Assembly: GCA_963969345.1 (NCBI GenBank)
Contig: OZ017766.1
Coordinates: 1,054,001-1,118,000, forward strand
Length of the DNA stretch: 64,000 nt
Source of the DNA: Turbatrix aceti
Taxonomy: Eukaryota; Nematoda; Chromadorea; Rhabditida; Panagrolaimidae
Direction: 5' to 3'
This document shows, in pieces, positions 23,108 to 34,225 of this stretch; within the stretch, counting starts at the first letter, position 1, and every line of letters starts with the position of its first letter. A program made the translations under genes and the position numbers. The notes beneath the pieces are model-generated. The model saw only the letters and a program-made list of their open reading frames with translations, did no database searches and was not told the DNA's origin.

Positions 23108-24044
23108 ATGTCGTCTACGGGAATCGACTTTGATCTCAAACCGGGTAGCCGTGATGGCAATAGTCCACGGGTGAACAGCACCATCCGATCCGGCTACCAC
23201 CACCGTGCGCATGCCAATGCGCACAAAGCCTTCGCGTCCAAGATGCTGACTCACGTAGACTGCTGCAACGACGGCCAGTGGCCACACCGCGATAATGGTG
23301 CATGCATCGGTCATCAGGTATGTGTTTAGCCTTCTGAAGTATTTTTGATAACAAAAAGAAATTCAGTGGTCCTGCCAAGACAAGCCCCGAAGCACCAAGT
23401 TCTCCAACGTGACAACCGACGGCTTTGAATTCAACCTACCGTACTCTCTCAACAAAAACAATCGCTGGGTGAATTTTTCATCCCCCGAGCGCCTCATTGC
23501 AACCATGACCACCGACCGTTGCGACGACCAGATGCAGTTCCACGTCGATGCCATCGAGTTGTTGGAGAACGCCATGTGGAAGTCGGCTAAGGCATACGCC
23601 GCGACAACTTCCGCCGATTTTGGTACTATTGTCAACCACCGTGTAGCCACGACCGGTCGACTTTCCGGGCCTTCGCTTATTGAAACCATCCGCAACGTCC
23701 ACAACCTGGAGACGAAGATTCGGATTGGTCGGAGTGGTAGCAGAATCGAGCAGAATCGAGAACAACCAGCACCCGTCATCCGATTTACGGTTCAAAAGAT
23801 GAATCCCAACACGGAGCAATTCTGTCGAAGACTCACACGGGACAACACAATAAATACAACGGTACAGTCGACTCGTGAAAAGATTCACTGCAAATGGTCA
23901 AAAGAGGCCGCTATCGACGACGAAGAAATCTATGACGACGTTGAAGACAACGACTACGCTTCGGATTCAGAATCTGAGCCTGATGACAACTTTGAATACG
24001 TTAAACGACCCGGATTCAATCTCGGAGATTTTATCGATTTTTGA
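23108..24044 (+). CDS. Unknown protein with acidic C-terminus
   Basis: Exons 23108-23317 and 23367-24044 give 295 residues. No family recognised. The start follows a short plausible 5' UTR and is the first ATG of the frame. The N-terminal third has a cysteine cluster (HVDCCND, GACIGHQWSC), the middle is helical and charged, and residues about 255-285 are very acidic (DDEEIYDDVEDND), followed by FEYVKRPGFNLGDF at the end. No signal peptide or membrane segment. Codon use is GC-rich at third positions like its neighbours, which supports a real gene. Confidence 0.65.
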
Positions 24045-24843
24045 ATCTGCTAATGTATTTGGACTGCATTTAAATCATTGCGTAAATTAAGCAGTAAAAA
24101 AGTCAGTTTACAATGATAAGTTCCAACAATTTTAATGAAAAAAATATAAAGCTTTGCAACAAAAAATAAAGATGTTAGAATTCATTGTTTCTTGTTTGAC
24201 GAATCAAAAAAATTGAAATTTAGGTTTTTTGAACTCGAAAGAATGTCACTTCGACTAAATTTTAGCAACTACTGACATTCACAAATTTATTTAGCATAAG
24301 TAAATGTAATGTAAAAATAACATATACACACTATGAGATATTTAGTAAATATATATTTTCTGTACGTCAATTTGTCAATACATTTTTTGGCGTGCAACAA
24401 ACCAAGCCAGTCAGGTCAATTTCATCGGCTGGCAAAAAAATGCAGTCGCTAAAAAAAGATGATTTCATTTTCAAACCACCACGTTGCGAGAATATTCACC
24501 TCTTTTCCTTGCGACGACAACGATGCTGCCTGTTGACGATTAGCGTTGTTTACGGAGGTTCTCTGATTGACGCCATCGCGCCGTGACGCACGCCTGTCTC
24601 GTGTGCGTTCATCCGTCACGCCGCACGCATCCCGGATCCCCTTCGAGGGCGTGCGTCTGCGTGTCCGTAGGGCGACTGGCAGCAGCATTCGTCAGACATC
24701 TTCGCCACCAACCTCGAGCACAGCCGGCGTGAGCAAGACAGCAGTTTATATATCGTTGTTGTTTTCGTCAGTCTGGTAACCCGTATTTAAAAATCTTCAC
24801 GATCACACTTGTTTTTACCTTTCATCTATTTTCTCATTATTCA
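24045..24843. other. Intergenic, upstream of kinase
   Basis: 3' UTR of the preceding gene, then a GC-rich stretch (24500-24720) and a TATATATC near 24747 that may serve the kinase promoter. Frames of 60-80 codons overlap on both strands and are not supported. Confidence 0.5.
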
Positions 24844-27257
24844 ATGATTGAGGATCCGATTCCTGTGGAATCCCGGCTCTCTGAGCATCAAAATCACTCA
24901 TCCGTCTCGTATCAGTCTCCCTTGCCCAGAAGGTAGCGGTTTGAGTGTTCTATGCGTGGTGATTGATTTATAACAACCGTTCCAGGACCAAGCAACCCCC
25001 GGCATCCGCGTCGCTCGCCGACTTTGATGTCCTTCGACTGCTCGGATGCGGGAAATTTGGCAGCGTGCTTCAGGTTTCAAAGAAAACCGGCAAGGATGCC
25101 GGCACGCTGTACGCCATGAAGGTGCTGAAGAAGAGTACCAGAAAGAACTTCAAAACGCAAAAAGACACGGCCTTCGACGAGGCCCGTGTCATGATGGTCT
25201 GTGATGTACGTTTTTGACGTTTTCATCTTCTAGCTTGCAATCACCGGCCAAGCGGTCGAAATCACTACCGAACAGAGGAAAAGACCCGATAGTCCCTGCA
25301 CATTTATATTTTTAAGTCGTGATCATTTTTTAATGTCTTAGAAAGCGATAAACGATTGGTGCACACTATTTTTAACTTATTTTGCGCAGGGCTGCAAAAC
25401 TTTTTTTTGTTTTTTATAAATCGTGACACGAATCAATGATTTACGGTTTTCGTTGTCATGTTTATGGTTTTCACATAATGTTTTTTGAAGTTTTAAACCT
25501 GTTTATTTTTAATTACGCTCAAACAGGGTGGCGAATAGGGGATTCCTATGGGAAATATCCCGGGAATTATCCCGGGATTCCCATCTATCACGGGATAATT
25601 CTTCGAGGAATTTAAAAAAATGCTCGATCTCGCTTAAAATACCCCCGTTATTTTACGCAGAAGCGTGCTTTTTTTTTAAAATTAGGGAAATGATTTTATT
25701 TTCATTGTGAATTTTATTACGTTATTTAAAAATAGTCCGTTTTTGGATATCTTTTTTACATGAACATGTATTTTTTTTAAACATACCAAAAAATATCCAT
25801 TTGGTACATTTAGGGAAAAAAACTCCCATAGGATTCCCATGTAAATCCCATGGGATAATTTCCTTATTTCTAATTCCTGTGGGAGTTTCGCCACCCGACA
25901 CTCAAGGCGAAAAATAAAAATACTGTCACGAAGAAACCATGGTTTAATAAAGTGGTAACTTTTTATATTGTTTTACCTAAATATTTACCAAAAAATTTCT
26001 CCCCTTTAATTTTTTTGAATGTTCAAAACGGAAAAACATTTTGATCCTTGCATTGTTAAAAAAAATAACTCTCGACCGTTGTTTTTTTTTCTCTGGTACA
26101 TCAAGTTTGCATTTTTGTAGTCAGCTGCAAAAGTGTTGATCTCTTGTCCCGTCTCGACTGTCCCGTGAGTACACACGTCAGTAGCGCACGCTAGGAGGGG
26201 TAAACACAAAGGGAGAAAGACTGGTTTCACTTAGAGATCAGAGGTGATGACGCCAGTCTTTTTTTGCAACGGTCTGGTTGAACTTTTTCAAATGCACAAA
26301 TGCTTATCTTTTTTTTTCAATTTTTGATCTAAAATCATGTTTCATTCATTTTTAGAGCCCGTTCATCTGCAAACTTTACTACACGTTCCAGTCCGAACAC
26401 AGGCTGTTCCTCGTGACGGACTACTTTGCCGGTGGCGAGTTCTACCTTCTTGTTAAGCGCGAAGATGGCCTCGGCGAGGCTCGTGCTGCGTTCTACCTTG
26501 CCGAAATCGCTCTCGGCATCGGCTATCTCCACTCTCAGGGCATCCTCTACGGTGACGTCAAGCCAGACAACGTCATGCTCGACGTTCGAGGGCATGCCAA
26601 GCTCATCGACTTTGGCTTTGTTCAGATCGGCATGACGAAGGACTCTCGTACGAGACACGTCGCAGGGACACTCATCTATCTAGCGCCGGAAGTTGTTCTT
26701 CGCGAGCCCTTTGGCTTCCCCTCCGACTGGTGGTCGTATGGCTGCCTTGCTTTTGCTGTCATCACCGGCACCGTCATGTTCCAGGCTGAGACGAACAGGG
26801 AAACCGTCGAGAATATTATCAAAAATCCAATTACGATTTCCGAGTACCTAAGCGATAATACAATGGATTTTATCCGTCGACTCATCAGACGAAGCGCTCG
26901 CAAGCGTCTCGGTAACGTAGAGGACGTTGAAGACATCAAAAACCACCCCTACTTTGCCGGCATTGACTGGGCTCGCATTGAAAACCAATCTGTAAGTTTA
27001 TTTTTTTGTTGGCAAAAATTATTTTTAGCCTGCAGCTGAAGCCTCCCTTCGTGCCAGACCTGACATCAGAAATCAACGACGTCCGCTTTTTTGACCCGGC
27101 TGTCACGTCAACAACCGACTTTATGGATCTCGTCGTTGACAATCCCACTCAGGGTGCCGACGACGCCAATGAAACCTCCATTCCTGGTAGTGATTCCAAC
27201 GGGTGTTTACCGGATCCTTATGCTAACTTTGATTGGACAGCTCCCAATCTCCTCTAA
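24844..27257 (+). CDS. Divergent AGC-family Ser/Thr protein kinase (PKA/PKG-like)
   Basis: Exons 24844-24932, 24986-25205, 26356-26991 and 27036-27257 give 388 residues. The kinase domain begins near residue 45: glycine loop GCGKFGSV, AMKVLKK with the ATP lysine, VTDYFAGGEF, LIDFGF, LAPEVV and DWWSYGCLAF. It ends with the AGC C-tail (LKPPFVP, then a hydrophobic-motif-like YANFDW with an acidic residue at the phosphosite position). Two features are odd. The catalytic loop reads YGDVKPDN instead of YRDLKPEN, so it is a non-RD kinase. The activation loop has RHVAGT where PKA has TLCGT, so the phosphorylated Thr is replaced by His. The catalytic Asp, Lys and DFG remain, so it may be active without loop phosphorylation. 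Intron 2 is 1150 bp and carries a MITE. Confidence 0.88.
25523..25897. mobile_element. Probable hAT-like MITE (GGGATTCCC family) in kinase intron
   Basis: The ends read ACAGGGTGGCGAA and TTCGCCACCCG; flanking octamers ACGCTCAA and ACACTCAA match at 7 of 8 positions. Both ends carry imperfect palindromic words (GGGAATTATCCCGGGATTCCC-type); the middle is AT-rich. Confidence 0.65.
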
Positions 27258-27812
27258 CCATTGATTGACCTGCTTTCGTTCAGTTTTTGCAGAAAAAATT
27301 TATTTATGATTAGTGCCTTCTATTCACCTCTTTAAAACATCTTTTGGCAGCTTTCAACGGTTAATTATTCTAGAACTCTATCTACCCGGGTTACTGTTTG
27401 AAAGCCTAGAAAGGCATATTTTTTGCTCACAATTACATGTTGTTATAACTGTGCACATGTTCTTTTGTTTGTATATAGTATGTTTTTTTAAGACTACACT
27501 TCATAATAAATTTTGCGATGTCAGGAGTCCTGACCTAGGACACACCCGCACGATCTTCAGTAGGGCCGCAACACGATAAGGCACGCTCGGATTATCGGCT
27601 TACGGCAATTATTCCGGTGACGAACCCGACACTGAAGCTCCTAATACCAACATTCGGTTCAATGCTCAAATAATCATCATAATAATCATAAAAAAAACGT
27701 CTCGGTTTCATGGCCGCGGCTGTCAGTCATGAAACCGAGACGTAACGGTCTACAGGCACAAAGTTGTCGACATCAAAATAAACCTCGTTTTCAGAGTTGT
27801 TCGATGCTCACC
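27258..27812. other. Kinase 3' UTR and hairpin
   Basis: AATAAA at 27505-27510 is a likely polyadenylation signal. A perfect 16-bp hairpin lies at 27697-27743. No gene seen. Confidence 0.5.
27697..27743. repeat. Perfect 16-bp inverted repeat with 15-base loop
   Basis: ACGTCTCGGTTTCATG at 27697-27712 is exactly repeated in reverse complement at 27728-27743. Confidence 0.9.
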
Positions 27813-27853
27813 AAACGACAAGTTTTTACCGAGGTAGGAAAAGTTCTACCTTC

Positions 27854-28135
27854 CCGCACTCGCATGAGAATCATAACGGAATCATAACGGAATTATAAGG
27901 CTTTGCACGCTAATGTGTTTTATTGTGATTCATTCGCACGCATGTAATTCATTGTGATCCGCAGCTCTAATTTAGTCATTGTTTTTTGCTGAATTTTGAA
28001 TGCGAATAAAGGGGAAAATAGCTTAGATTTTTTTGCACTTCATTGTGATTCTTCATTTTCATTGTGCGTCTCATTTGATTCTAGCCGCCTTATAATTCCG
28101 TTATGATTCCGTTATGATTTTCATGCGAGTGCGGG
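27854..28135. mobile_element. 282-bp MITE with 48-bp terminal inverted repeats
   Basis: Ends CCCGCACTCGCATGA followed by AATCATAACGGAATCATAA and the same in reverse at the right, with about 47 of 48 positions matching. It is nested inside the larger candidate element. Flanking bases do not give a clear duplication. Confidence 0.8.
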
Positions 28136-28596
28136 TTGGTCAACCGTGGTAAACCGTGGGTAGATCTTCGACTACCGCGGTAGTTTTGAATGCGCGCTCG
28201 CTAGCCGGTTTTCTACCTAGGTGCTGTACGTCGGTTGTACGGGCCGAGTACAGACAACGGAAGGGGCGAGATCAGGCAGAGGCAGATAACATTTATTGGG
28301 TATCAGACAAGTGCTTATATACAGAGTAGGAGTGAGCTATGCTAATGTCGCTGGACTAGGTTACAATTACAAAAAACAGTGAAGTGAGTTGCTGGCGATG
28401 TGTTGCACGTTTTTCTTTCGTATGATGGATGTCCTCGATTCGATGTCGATGCCGATGTTTTTGTGGTTTTATATGGTTTCGTCTTGATGGAAGCAGCATC
28501 CGAGTACCGTAGATCTTGGTCGTCGTGCCGAGGTCGTTTTTTTGTCACTTCTTCTCATATTGATGATGACGACATCGTCGTCTCAGCGCCGCAGAT

Positions 28597-29185
28597 TCCT
28601 GAAAATTCATAAGTTAGCACATTTTTCGAATTTTTCTCAAAAACTTACAAGTTTTTCTCAAACTGGAGTCACGTCCACTGGAAGCCGTCTGAAAGCTGTG
28701 AGGCAGTACTGAACACAAAATGAGGCCCAAAAAATAATATTTCCCCCCAAAATTTAATACCAACTGCCCTTCAACCAATTTTTTACCATTTTTTTGCGAA
28801 TGTGCACCCCATCTATCAACATCGCAATCCTACCTAACAATTCGCAGAAACTCATCAAAGCACGATCGCACAAAAAGGTAAAAAACCATTGAAATTTGGT
28901 TGGTTTCCAAAAAGTAGTGATTTTGATAACTCATAAATCGTAAAAACATACCCATGGGTATGCATGTCGGCAGCACTTCGATCTTAGGAATGTCGCCCGA
29001 GAAAGTAGCCCGATCCTGAAACTAATAAATGAGAAGTAACGCGGAAAAAAACAGCCAAAAAACAAAAATAAAACACGACAAAAAAATAACATAGACAAAA
29101 AAGCAACGTCGGCCAAGTTTTCAGCGAACAGATCGCTTTTTTCGCTTTGAGATTCCTCCAAGCGACCGTAAAAACTCGAAAACAT
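28597..29185 (-). CDS. Tentative small five-exon gene inside the candidate element
   Basis: Possible exons 29108-29185, 28952-29015, 28787-28833, 28649-28688 and 28597-28598 (stop spans the last junction) give 76 residues, starting MFSSFYGRLEESQSEKSD. Each junction has GT and AG and the phases close, but the exons are tiny, no family is recognised, and chance remains a strong alternative. An AATAAA on the same strand lies near 28290. Confidence 0.25.
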
Positions 29186-29333
29186 GGACTACCGAGGTAA
29201 AACTTTTCGTACCTCGGTAGTTTTTCCGTCGCGACGGAAAAAACGCTTTTTTTGCAGCAAAATTTCTTCTAAGTCCCCGAACTTTTCGTACCTAGGTAGA
29301 ACTTTTCCTACCTAGGGTAGAACTTGTCGTTTT

Positions 29334-29605
29334 CTTCTTGCCTGTGTGTGCGAGCGGGAAAAATTGAATTGCTCAAAAAGCGCGAGCAGAGCGAGCGCGA
29401 TAAATTTTTAAAATGAGCACTGCTCACTATAAATTTAGCTACAAATACTAAAATATTGATAGTTTCGATCAAAAACACGATGTTGGGGGTATCTCCAAGC
29501 AATATGCGGTCTTTCTTTTCATGAGGGATTGAATTTGTGTCTCAAACTTCACTTTTTTTGTGTGAGCCATGTTCGCCCATTGCTCGCACCTGCCCGACTC
29601 ATGAG
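29334..29605. other. Spacer left of MITE copy 2
   Basis: No gene seen. Contains GCGCGAGCAGAGCGAGCGCG near 29380, which recurs with one change at 30151-30170 on the other side of the MITE. Confidence 0.5.
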
Positions 29606-30093
29606 CAGTGCTGTCGGGTACCCGACCCGAAACCCGACCCGAACTTGGACCCGACCCGAAATACCCGGAATTTCGGGTCGGGTACCCGAAAGTTTCGGGT
29701 CCGGGTCGGGTTTTCGGGTCGGGTACCCGAAAATTTCGGGTCCGGGTCCGGGTCCGGATCGGGTACCCGAAAATTTCGGGTTCGGGTTGCAAAAAACAAC
29801 AAAAATCCAATGAAAGAGAAGCTCCTCACGCAAGACAAGCTCTTTAGTGCGTCTGGACATTGAGTGGCTCAACTAGATTTGACATACATCGGCCAAGGCA
29901 TATGTTCCGGAAGCAAAAATTTCGGGTTTTCGGGTCGGGTACCCGAAAGTTTCGGATCCGGATCCGGGTCCGGGTCGGGTACCCGAAAGTTTCGGATCCG
30001 GATCGGGTTTTCGGGTCGGGTACCCGAAATTTTCGGGTCCGGGTAAGGTCTTCGGGTCGGGTACCCGACATTTTCGGGTACCCGACAGCACTG
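29606..30093. mobile_element. Non-autonomous hAT-like MITE (GGGTACCCGA family), copy 2
   Basis: 488 bp, CAGTGCTGTCGGGTACCCGA at both ends, exact 8-bp duplication CTCATGAG at 29598-29605 and 30094-30101. Two arrays of GGGTCGGGTACCCGAAA-type words flank a unique core of about 130 bp (29788-29920). The same core occurs in the opposite orientation in the copy at 44295. Confidence 0.92.
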
Positions 30094-30449
30094 CTCATGA
30101 GCGTGAGTCGGGCAAGAGCAGAGAATCTGAGAATAAAAGAGCGCGAGCGGAGCGAGCGCGAAAATCTTAGGAACTCAAAGAGCATGGCGCTGAAAATTGT
30201 CAAATTGAACAACTCTGCTCGTTTTTCGTTGTAAGACCTTTTTCAATACTATTGTTCTTTCAGGCCCAACCGGACCGTTACATTTGGGCCCCGGGCCGGC
30301 TAGGCCCATTTTAGACTCTGATCCTGCTTCATAGTTTCCTTGATCTTATACTCATTTTGAATTGACTTGGGTTTTATCATTTTCAAAGAATATCAAAAAA
30401 GTACACTTGAAAAGAAACTTATTTTTATAATAAAACCAAAACCCGTGTA
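30094..30449. other. Spacer with GGCCC-rich fragment
   Basis: No gene seen. A 60-bp GGGCCC/CCGG-rich fragment at 30262-30320 ends TAGGCCCATTTTAGACTCTG, resembling one terminus of the element at 44679, and may be a broken copy. Confidence 0.5.
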
Positions 30450-32282
30450 TCACGCGTTCCACGCCTTTTGTAGTTGATCAAAATAAATTTTTTTCTCATT
30501 TGCAGGAATGAGAAGCACACCGGTGACTGACTTGAGCGAACAGACCGGAGGAACAATGGGGGCTACGCCGGCTTTCATTGTAGCCAAGCGTCTTCTACAG
30601 GACTGAAAAGGCATCTGTATGAAGAGCAGGGGAAATGTGGGCAGCGGCACTAGAGACGCCAGGCCCCAGCCCAGTTCGTAGTACACAGCCACGTATCTAT
30701 CATTGCCTACGACGTTTTTCTGCAAAAGGTAGAATGCGACGTAGACGCAGCCATGACCGATACATAGGAGCGAAAACACCAGCATGGGCTTGAGCAGGCG
30801 GATGTTTTCGGCCGTTTGGTATCGAGAACTCAGGTGAAACACTTGTTCGTTGCTGTTGTAAAATTTAACGTTCCAGCGGTAAAGGATGATGCAAGTCTGA
30901 AGAGAGAAGGTCAACTTCATGTGTCTAAAGGAAGCACTTACGCCCGCAGAGGCTAGTTGGATACAAAAATGAACAATCATGACGCTTCTCGTTCGGATGT
31001 CGCGTGGTTTAATGTCAAACAATGCGTAGTAGAGTATTGGAGTCATGTACTACAAAAAACATTTTAAAAAATTATCATTAAGAACACGACAAAAAAACAG
31101 TACAGCAATGACAAAAACAAAAAAGGCACCAATTTTGTGCCATTTTGAAGTGCTGTATTCGTAGTGACGAACAAAGACCGTCGAGACCAGGCGCTCGATT
31201 GCGATGAGAATCGGCGTCGAAGCTGCCTGCATGACAGCGATGCCCCGCAGAGTATGCACCCAAAAATACAGACAGGATTTATTATAACAACGGGGCATAA
31301 ATTGGCGGTCGAGGAAGGCAATGTCTATCATGAAACATATTCTGAAAGAAAAGATACCTCAGATTGTCCAGAAACGTTTGTATACTGACTATTTTTTTCA
31401 AAATAAAAATTGAATAAAGCAGGCAATTTACAGGGGGTTTTAGCATTGAAACTTGGCTTGCTTCATTGTCATTTTTCACTATTTAGTCGTGTTTTCCTTC
31501 AATTTTTCTAATTTTTTTCAAAAAACGGCGTTAAAATTTTGAATGTGAACTTTTACGAGGAGAGACTTTTCACGGAGAGTGCACTCTCCGTGAAAAGTTT
31601 TTTTAAGGGAAAGAAATCGTTGGGGGGATACGGGGAGCTCCCCGCGGGGAATTCCCCGGGGAACGGATGGGGGAGAGGGACCCTAATACTTACTCTGTAA
31701 TGCTGTACAAAATCACACAACTGCAAAAAAAACAGCAAATAAGTTTGGCGTTGAGGTGGATGGCAGTGCGTATCGTAAGTTCGTGAAGCCAGAGAGCGTA
31801 GAAATAAAAAGTACAAACGATGAATCCCGTTGCCAGAACAATGAGTGCTATCCCGGCTAACATTTTGGCGTCAGAGCATTTAGCTTGGCATACCGAAAGC
31901 TGCCAAAATCTTGTAAGAATTAAAAACGCGTAATACCAAAACTACTGAAAACACAGAACAACGTATCACAGAAAAATTTACGTTAAGTTATATGCCCACA
32001 AAAAGATAACTTTATTAGGAGGAATATGAGTATTCAAGGAAGTATACCTAACCTAGTTACATCAGATATGGACTTTTATGCCCCCCTTGAATGGCCTAAT
32101 GTCCTATAAGGTCTGTAGGACGTCAAAAATCGTCCAACATGACAAACATATTTGCAGCATATATCCGGGAGTTGATGAACGTAATTTATAGGTGAATAAG
32201 ACAGTACTAACCAAGAGATCAAGAAATATATTTCGACGTAGTCAACAGAGTGAAAATTAACAATCAACGCCGTGAAAGTCAT
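30450..32282 (-). CDS. Nematode-type 7TM chemoreceptor (Sra superfamily, Sre/Srab-like)
   Basis: Six exons: 32208-32282, 31694-31899, 31358-31384, 31104-31341, 30942-31049, 30450-30896, giving 366 residues. Hydrophobic segments include LAGIALIVLATGFIVCTFYF, IGAFFVFVIAYMTPILYYAL and LLKPMLVFSLLCIGHGCVYV. The phrases IERLVSTVFVRHYEYS and LSSRYQTAENIRLLKP match the conserved transmembrane-3 and intracellular-loop signatures I associate with sre/srab receptors. Such receptors sense chemicals at sensory-neuron cilia. The first exon (start 32282) and the 27-bp third exon are the least certain. Intron 2 carries a palindrome-rich insertion. Confidence 0.78.
31565..31598. repeat. 34-bp perfect palindrome in receptor intron
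   Basis: ACTTTTCACGGAGAGTGC followed directly by its reverse complement, no loop. Just downstream (31621-31668) come GGGGAGCTCCCC, CCCCGCGGGG and CCCCGGGG, so the intron insertion follows the same palindrome-word design as the MITEs. Confidence 0.92.
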
Positions 32283-33210
32283 GTTTAAAAAATTGCTTTC
32301 AAAGCTGTACCAGTGTTATCACCGTGTACTGTTTCTAATTCAAATTTTATAAAAAAGATAAGCAATTGAAGGATTAACAACAAAAATTAGGTTTTGAGTC
32401 AAAGAATATTAACATTACGATATGCAAAACTATAACAATTTTGGACAAAAATATATTCCAAGTATATATAAATTGTTAGTTTCGTGCTGAAAACGCCCGA
32501 CAAGTTTTACTAATTTGTAGTCAGCTAGGCCTGACACGAGCAGAAGTGGTGAACCTCTCCCGCTTGAGACACGCACAAAACACGTCAGCGGACTAACTAT
32601 CACCTGCTACAGGTGCCATTAGTATGCCCCAAACTACTTTGCAAAAAAATTTAAACAGAAAAGTCAAATTTGGAAAAGATTTATCTATGAATTTTATTTA
32701 CAGGGATATCGAACGAAAAAGAAAAACATGGTCATAGAACCTACTTCGGTATTTTCATCTTCGTGACAGCAAATACAGAGTGCGCCAAAATAACGGGAAC
32801 AAACGCTTTTTACCAAAACAATTTTAATTGAAAAAAAAACCAGAGGGAATAATTGCACAACCGCCGCATCATTTTTATTCGATCCAACAACCATTTATGT
32901 TGTCAGAAAAAATTAAACACGCAAGTTAGTCAGGATTTGTAAATTAGTTTCTGCCATCGGCAAGAACAGTGTGCGTGGTATCAATTTTTATCAAAAACCT
33001 TCCAGAAGCAAAATCTACAGAATCCGGGTTTTTTTAAATGCGTGTACCGCGGATTTAGACATTTTTGGGATGGGGAACAATTCCGGCTCAAAACATTTAA
33101 AGTTAGAAAAAAGTCTTGTCGGTCGTCCTAAATCCTGTCGCAGACTAATTAGTACTAATACATAGGCGCACGAATGCATGAACCAAAGTTAGTTTTTTCA
33201 ACCAATGACC

Positions 33211-33259
33211 CGGAAAAGTGTTCCAGAATAATTCAAAAAATATTCTGGAACACTTTCCG
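33211..33259. repeat. About 19-bp hairpin
   Basis: CGGAAAAGTGTTCCAGAATA at 33211-33230 pairs with TATTCTGGAACACTTTCCG at 33241-33259, one bulged A and a 10-base loop. Confidence 0.85.
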
Positions 33260-33358
33260 CAATCCAACCATACTTTTCTCGAAATTTCTGGAAGTTTACT
33301 GAATAATATCTGAATAATTTTTGGACATTTTTTTTTTCGAAAAAAAATTTGGGGCCCT

Positions 33359-33666
33359 GGATCGCAGCCGTTTTGGAGATTCATAAAAAAGAACGATTCT
33401 GCGCTTAAAAATGCGCACGCGCATTGCATTCGCTTCGCTTGCTGTTCCGTTCGGTGTTCATACAGCGAATAAATTACAGCGAAAAGTCAGAATCACAAAA
33501 AGAATCTGACTTTTTTATGGCATCTGATTCTTTTGTATTTTATTTATTTCTGTCTTTTTTGATTAAAAGCACCATTATTAACAATATTTCACATATTTTT
33601 CAAAGTGTGCGCATTTTCAAGCGCAGAATCGTTTTTTTTTATGAATCTCCTCAACGGCTGCGATCC
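33359..33666. mobile_element. 308-bp MITE with about 58-bp terminal inverted repeats
   Basis: Left GGATCGCAGCCGTTTTGGAG then ATTCATAAAAAAGAACGATTC; right end is the reverse complement with few changes. The middle contains a small AGTCAGAT/ATCTGACT hairpin. No target duplication identified. Confidence 0.75.
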
Positions 33667-34225
33667 AATGCCTCATACTGTGCCTACTGATTCTTCTTGA
33701 CCTAAGGAATCCCGCTTTTGAAAACTTATTAAAATTCCCAGATATTTCGGTGAGTTACGGTACTTGAAAGTTTCGTGTTTTTTTTAACGGCTGTAGCACA
33801 GTGCAAAATTATCCGAGAAATGCCGCGAGTGGCTTTTAAGATTTTAAAAAACAATCTTTGGGACATGCCTAAGCCTACCCAAATGACCGTTAGCATAACA
33901 ATCAAAAATTAGCTTTAGGGCCTTTTTTTGTAAATGCCTTCCTTCAAAAATGCGCGCGCGCTGTCAAAAAAACAAGGGGAAAGTAAATGCGGTGATTCCG
34001 TACTCCAAAATGTTCCAAACTTCTGAAAATTTGAGACAATAAACGAACGACAAATATATTTTGCACGTGCAGCCGTGGCTGTAGTGCAAAGTATGCACAC
34101 TTTGAGGACCAAGGGCATCCCCCAAATCGATTGCGTTGACTTGACTCGTTCTGTGATTGGCCAAAACAACACTGGCCATGTCATCGGTGCAGTCACCGGG
34201 TCAGACCGTCAAAAAACGCCGAGCC

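Larger units (their letters stand above)
27813..29333. mobile_element. Candidate 1.5 kb DNA element with inverted ends
   Basis: The left end reads AAACGACAAGTTTTTACC then GTAGGAAAAGTTCTACC; the right end, read inward, gives AAACGACAAGTTCTACC then GTAGGAAAAGTTCTACC. About 38 bp match with a few changes. CTACCGAGGTA-like words recur inside (28170, 29190). No target duplication was found, so the exact boundaries and class are open. Confidence 0.5.
32283..34225. other. 1.9 kb intergenic region with hairpin and MITE
   Basis: No gene seen. A long hairpin lies at 33211-33259 and an inverted-repeat element at 33359-33666. Remaining frames are short and AT-rich. Confidence 0.5.

Noticed and set aside
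28216..28370. LTR-like stretch on the minus strand (TATATAAG, then AATAAA about 30 bases later)
   Set aside because: No second LTR, no primer-binding site or retroelement protein nearby, and no TG...CA boundary with duplication; more likely a chance TATA-like word and a polyadenylation signal.
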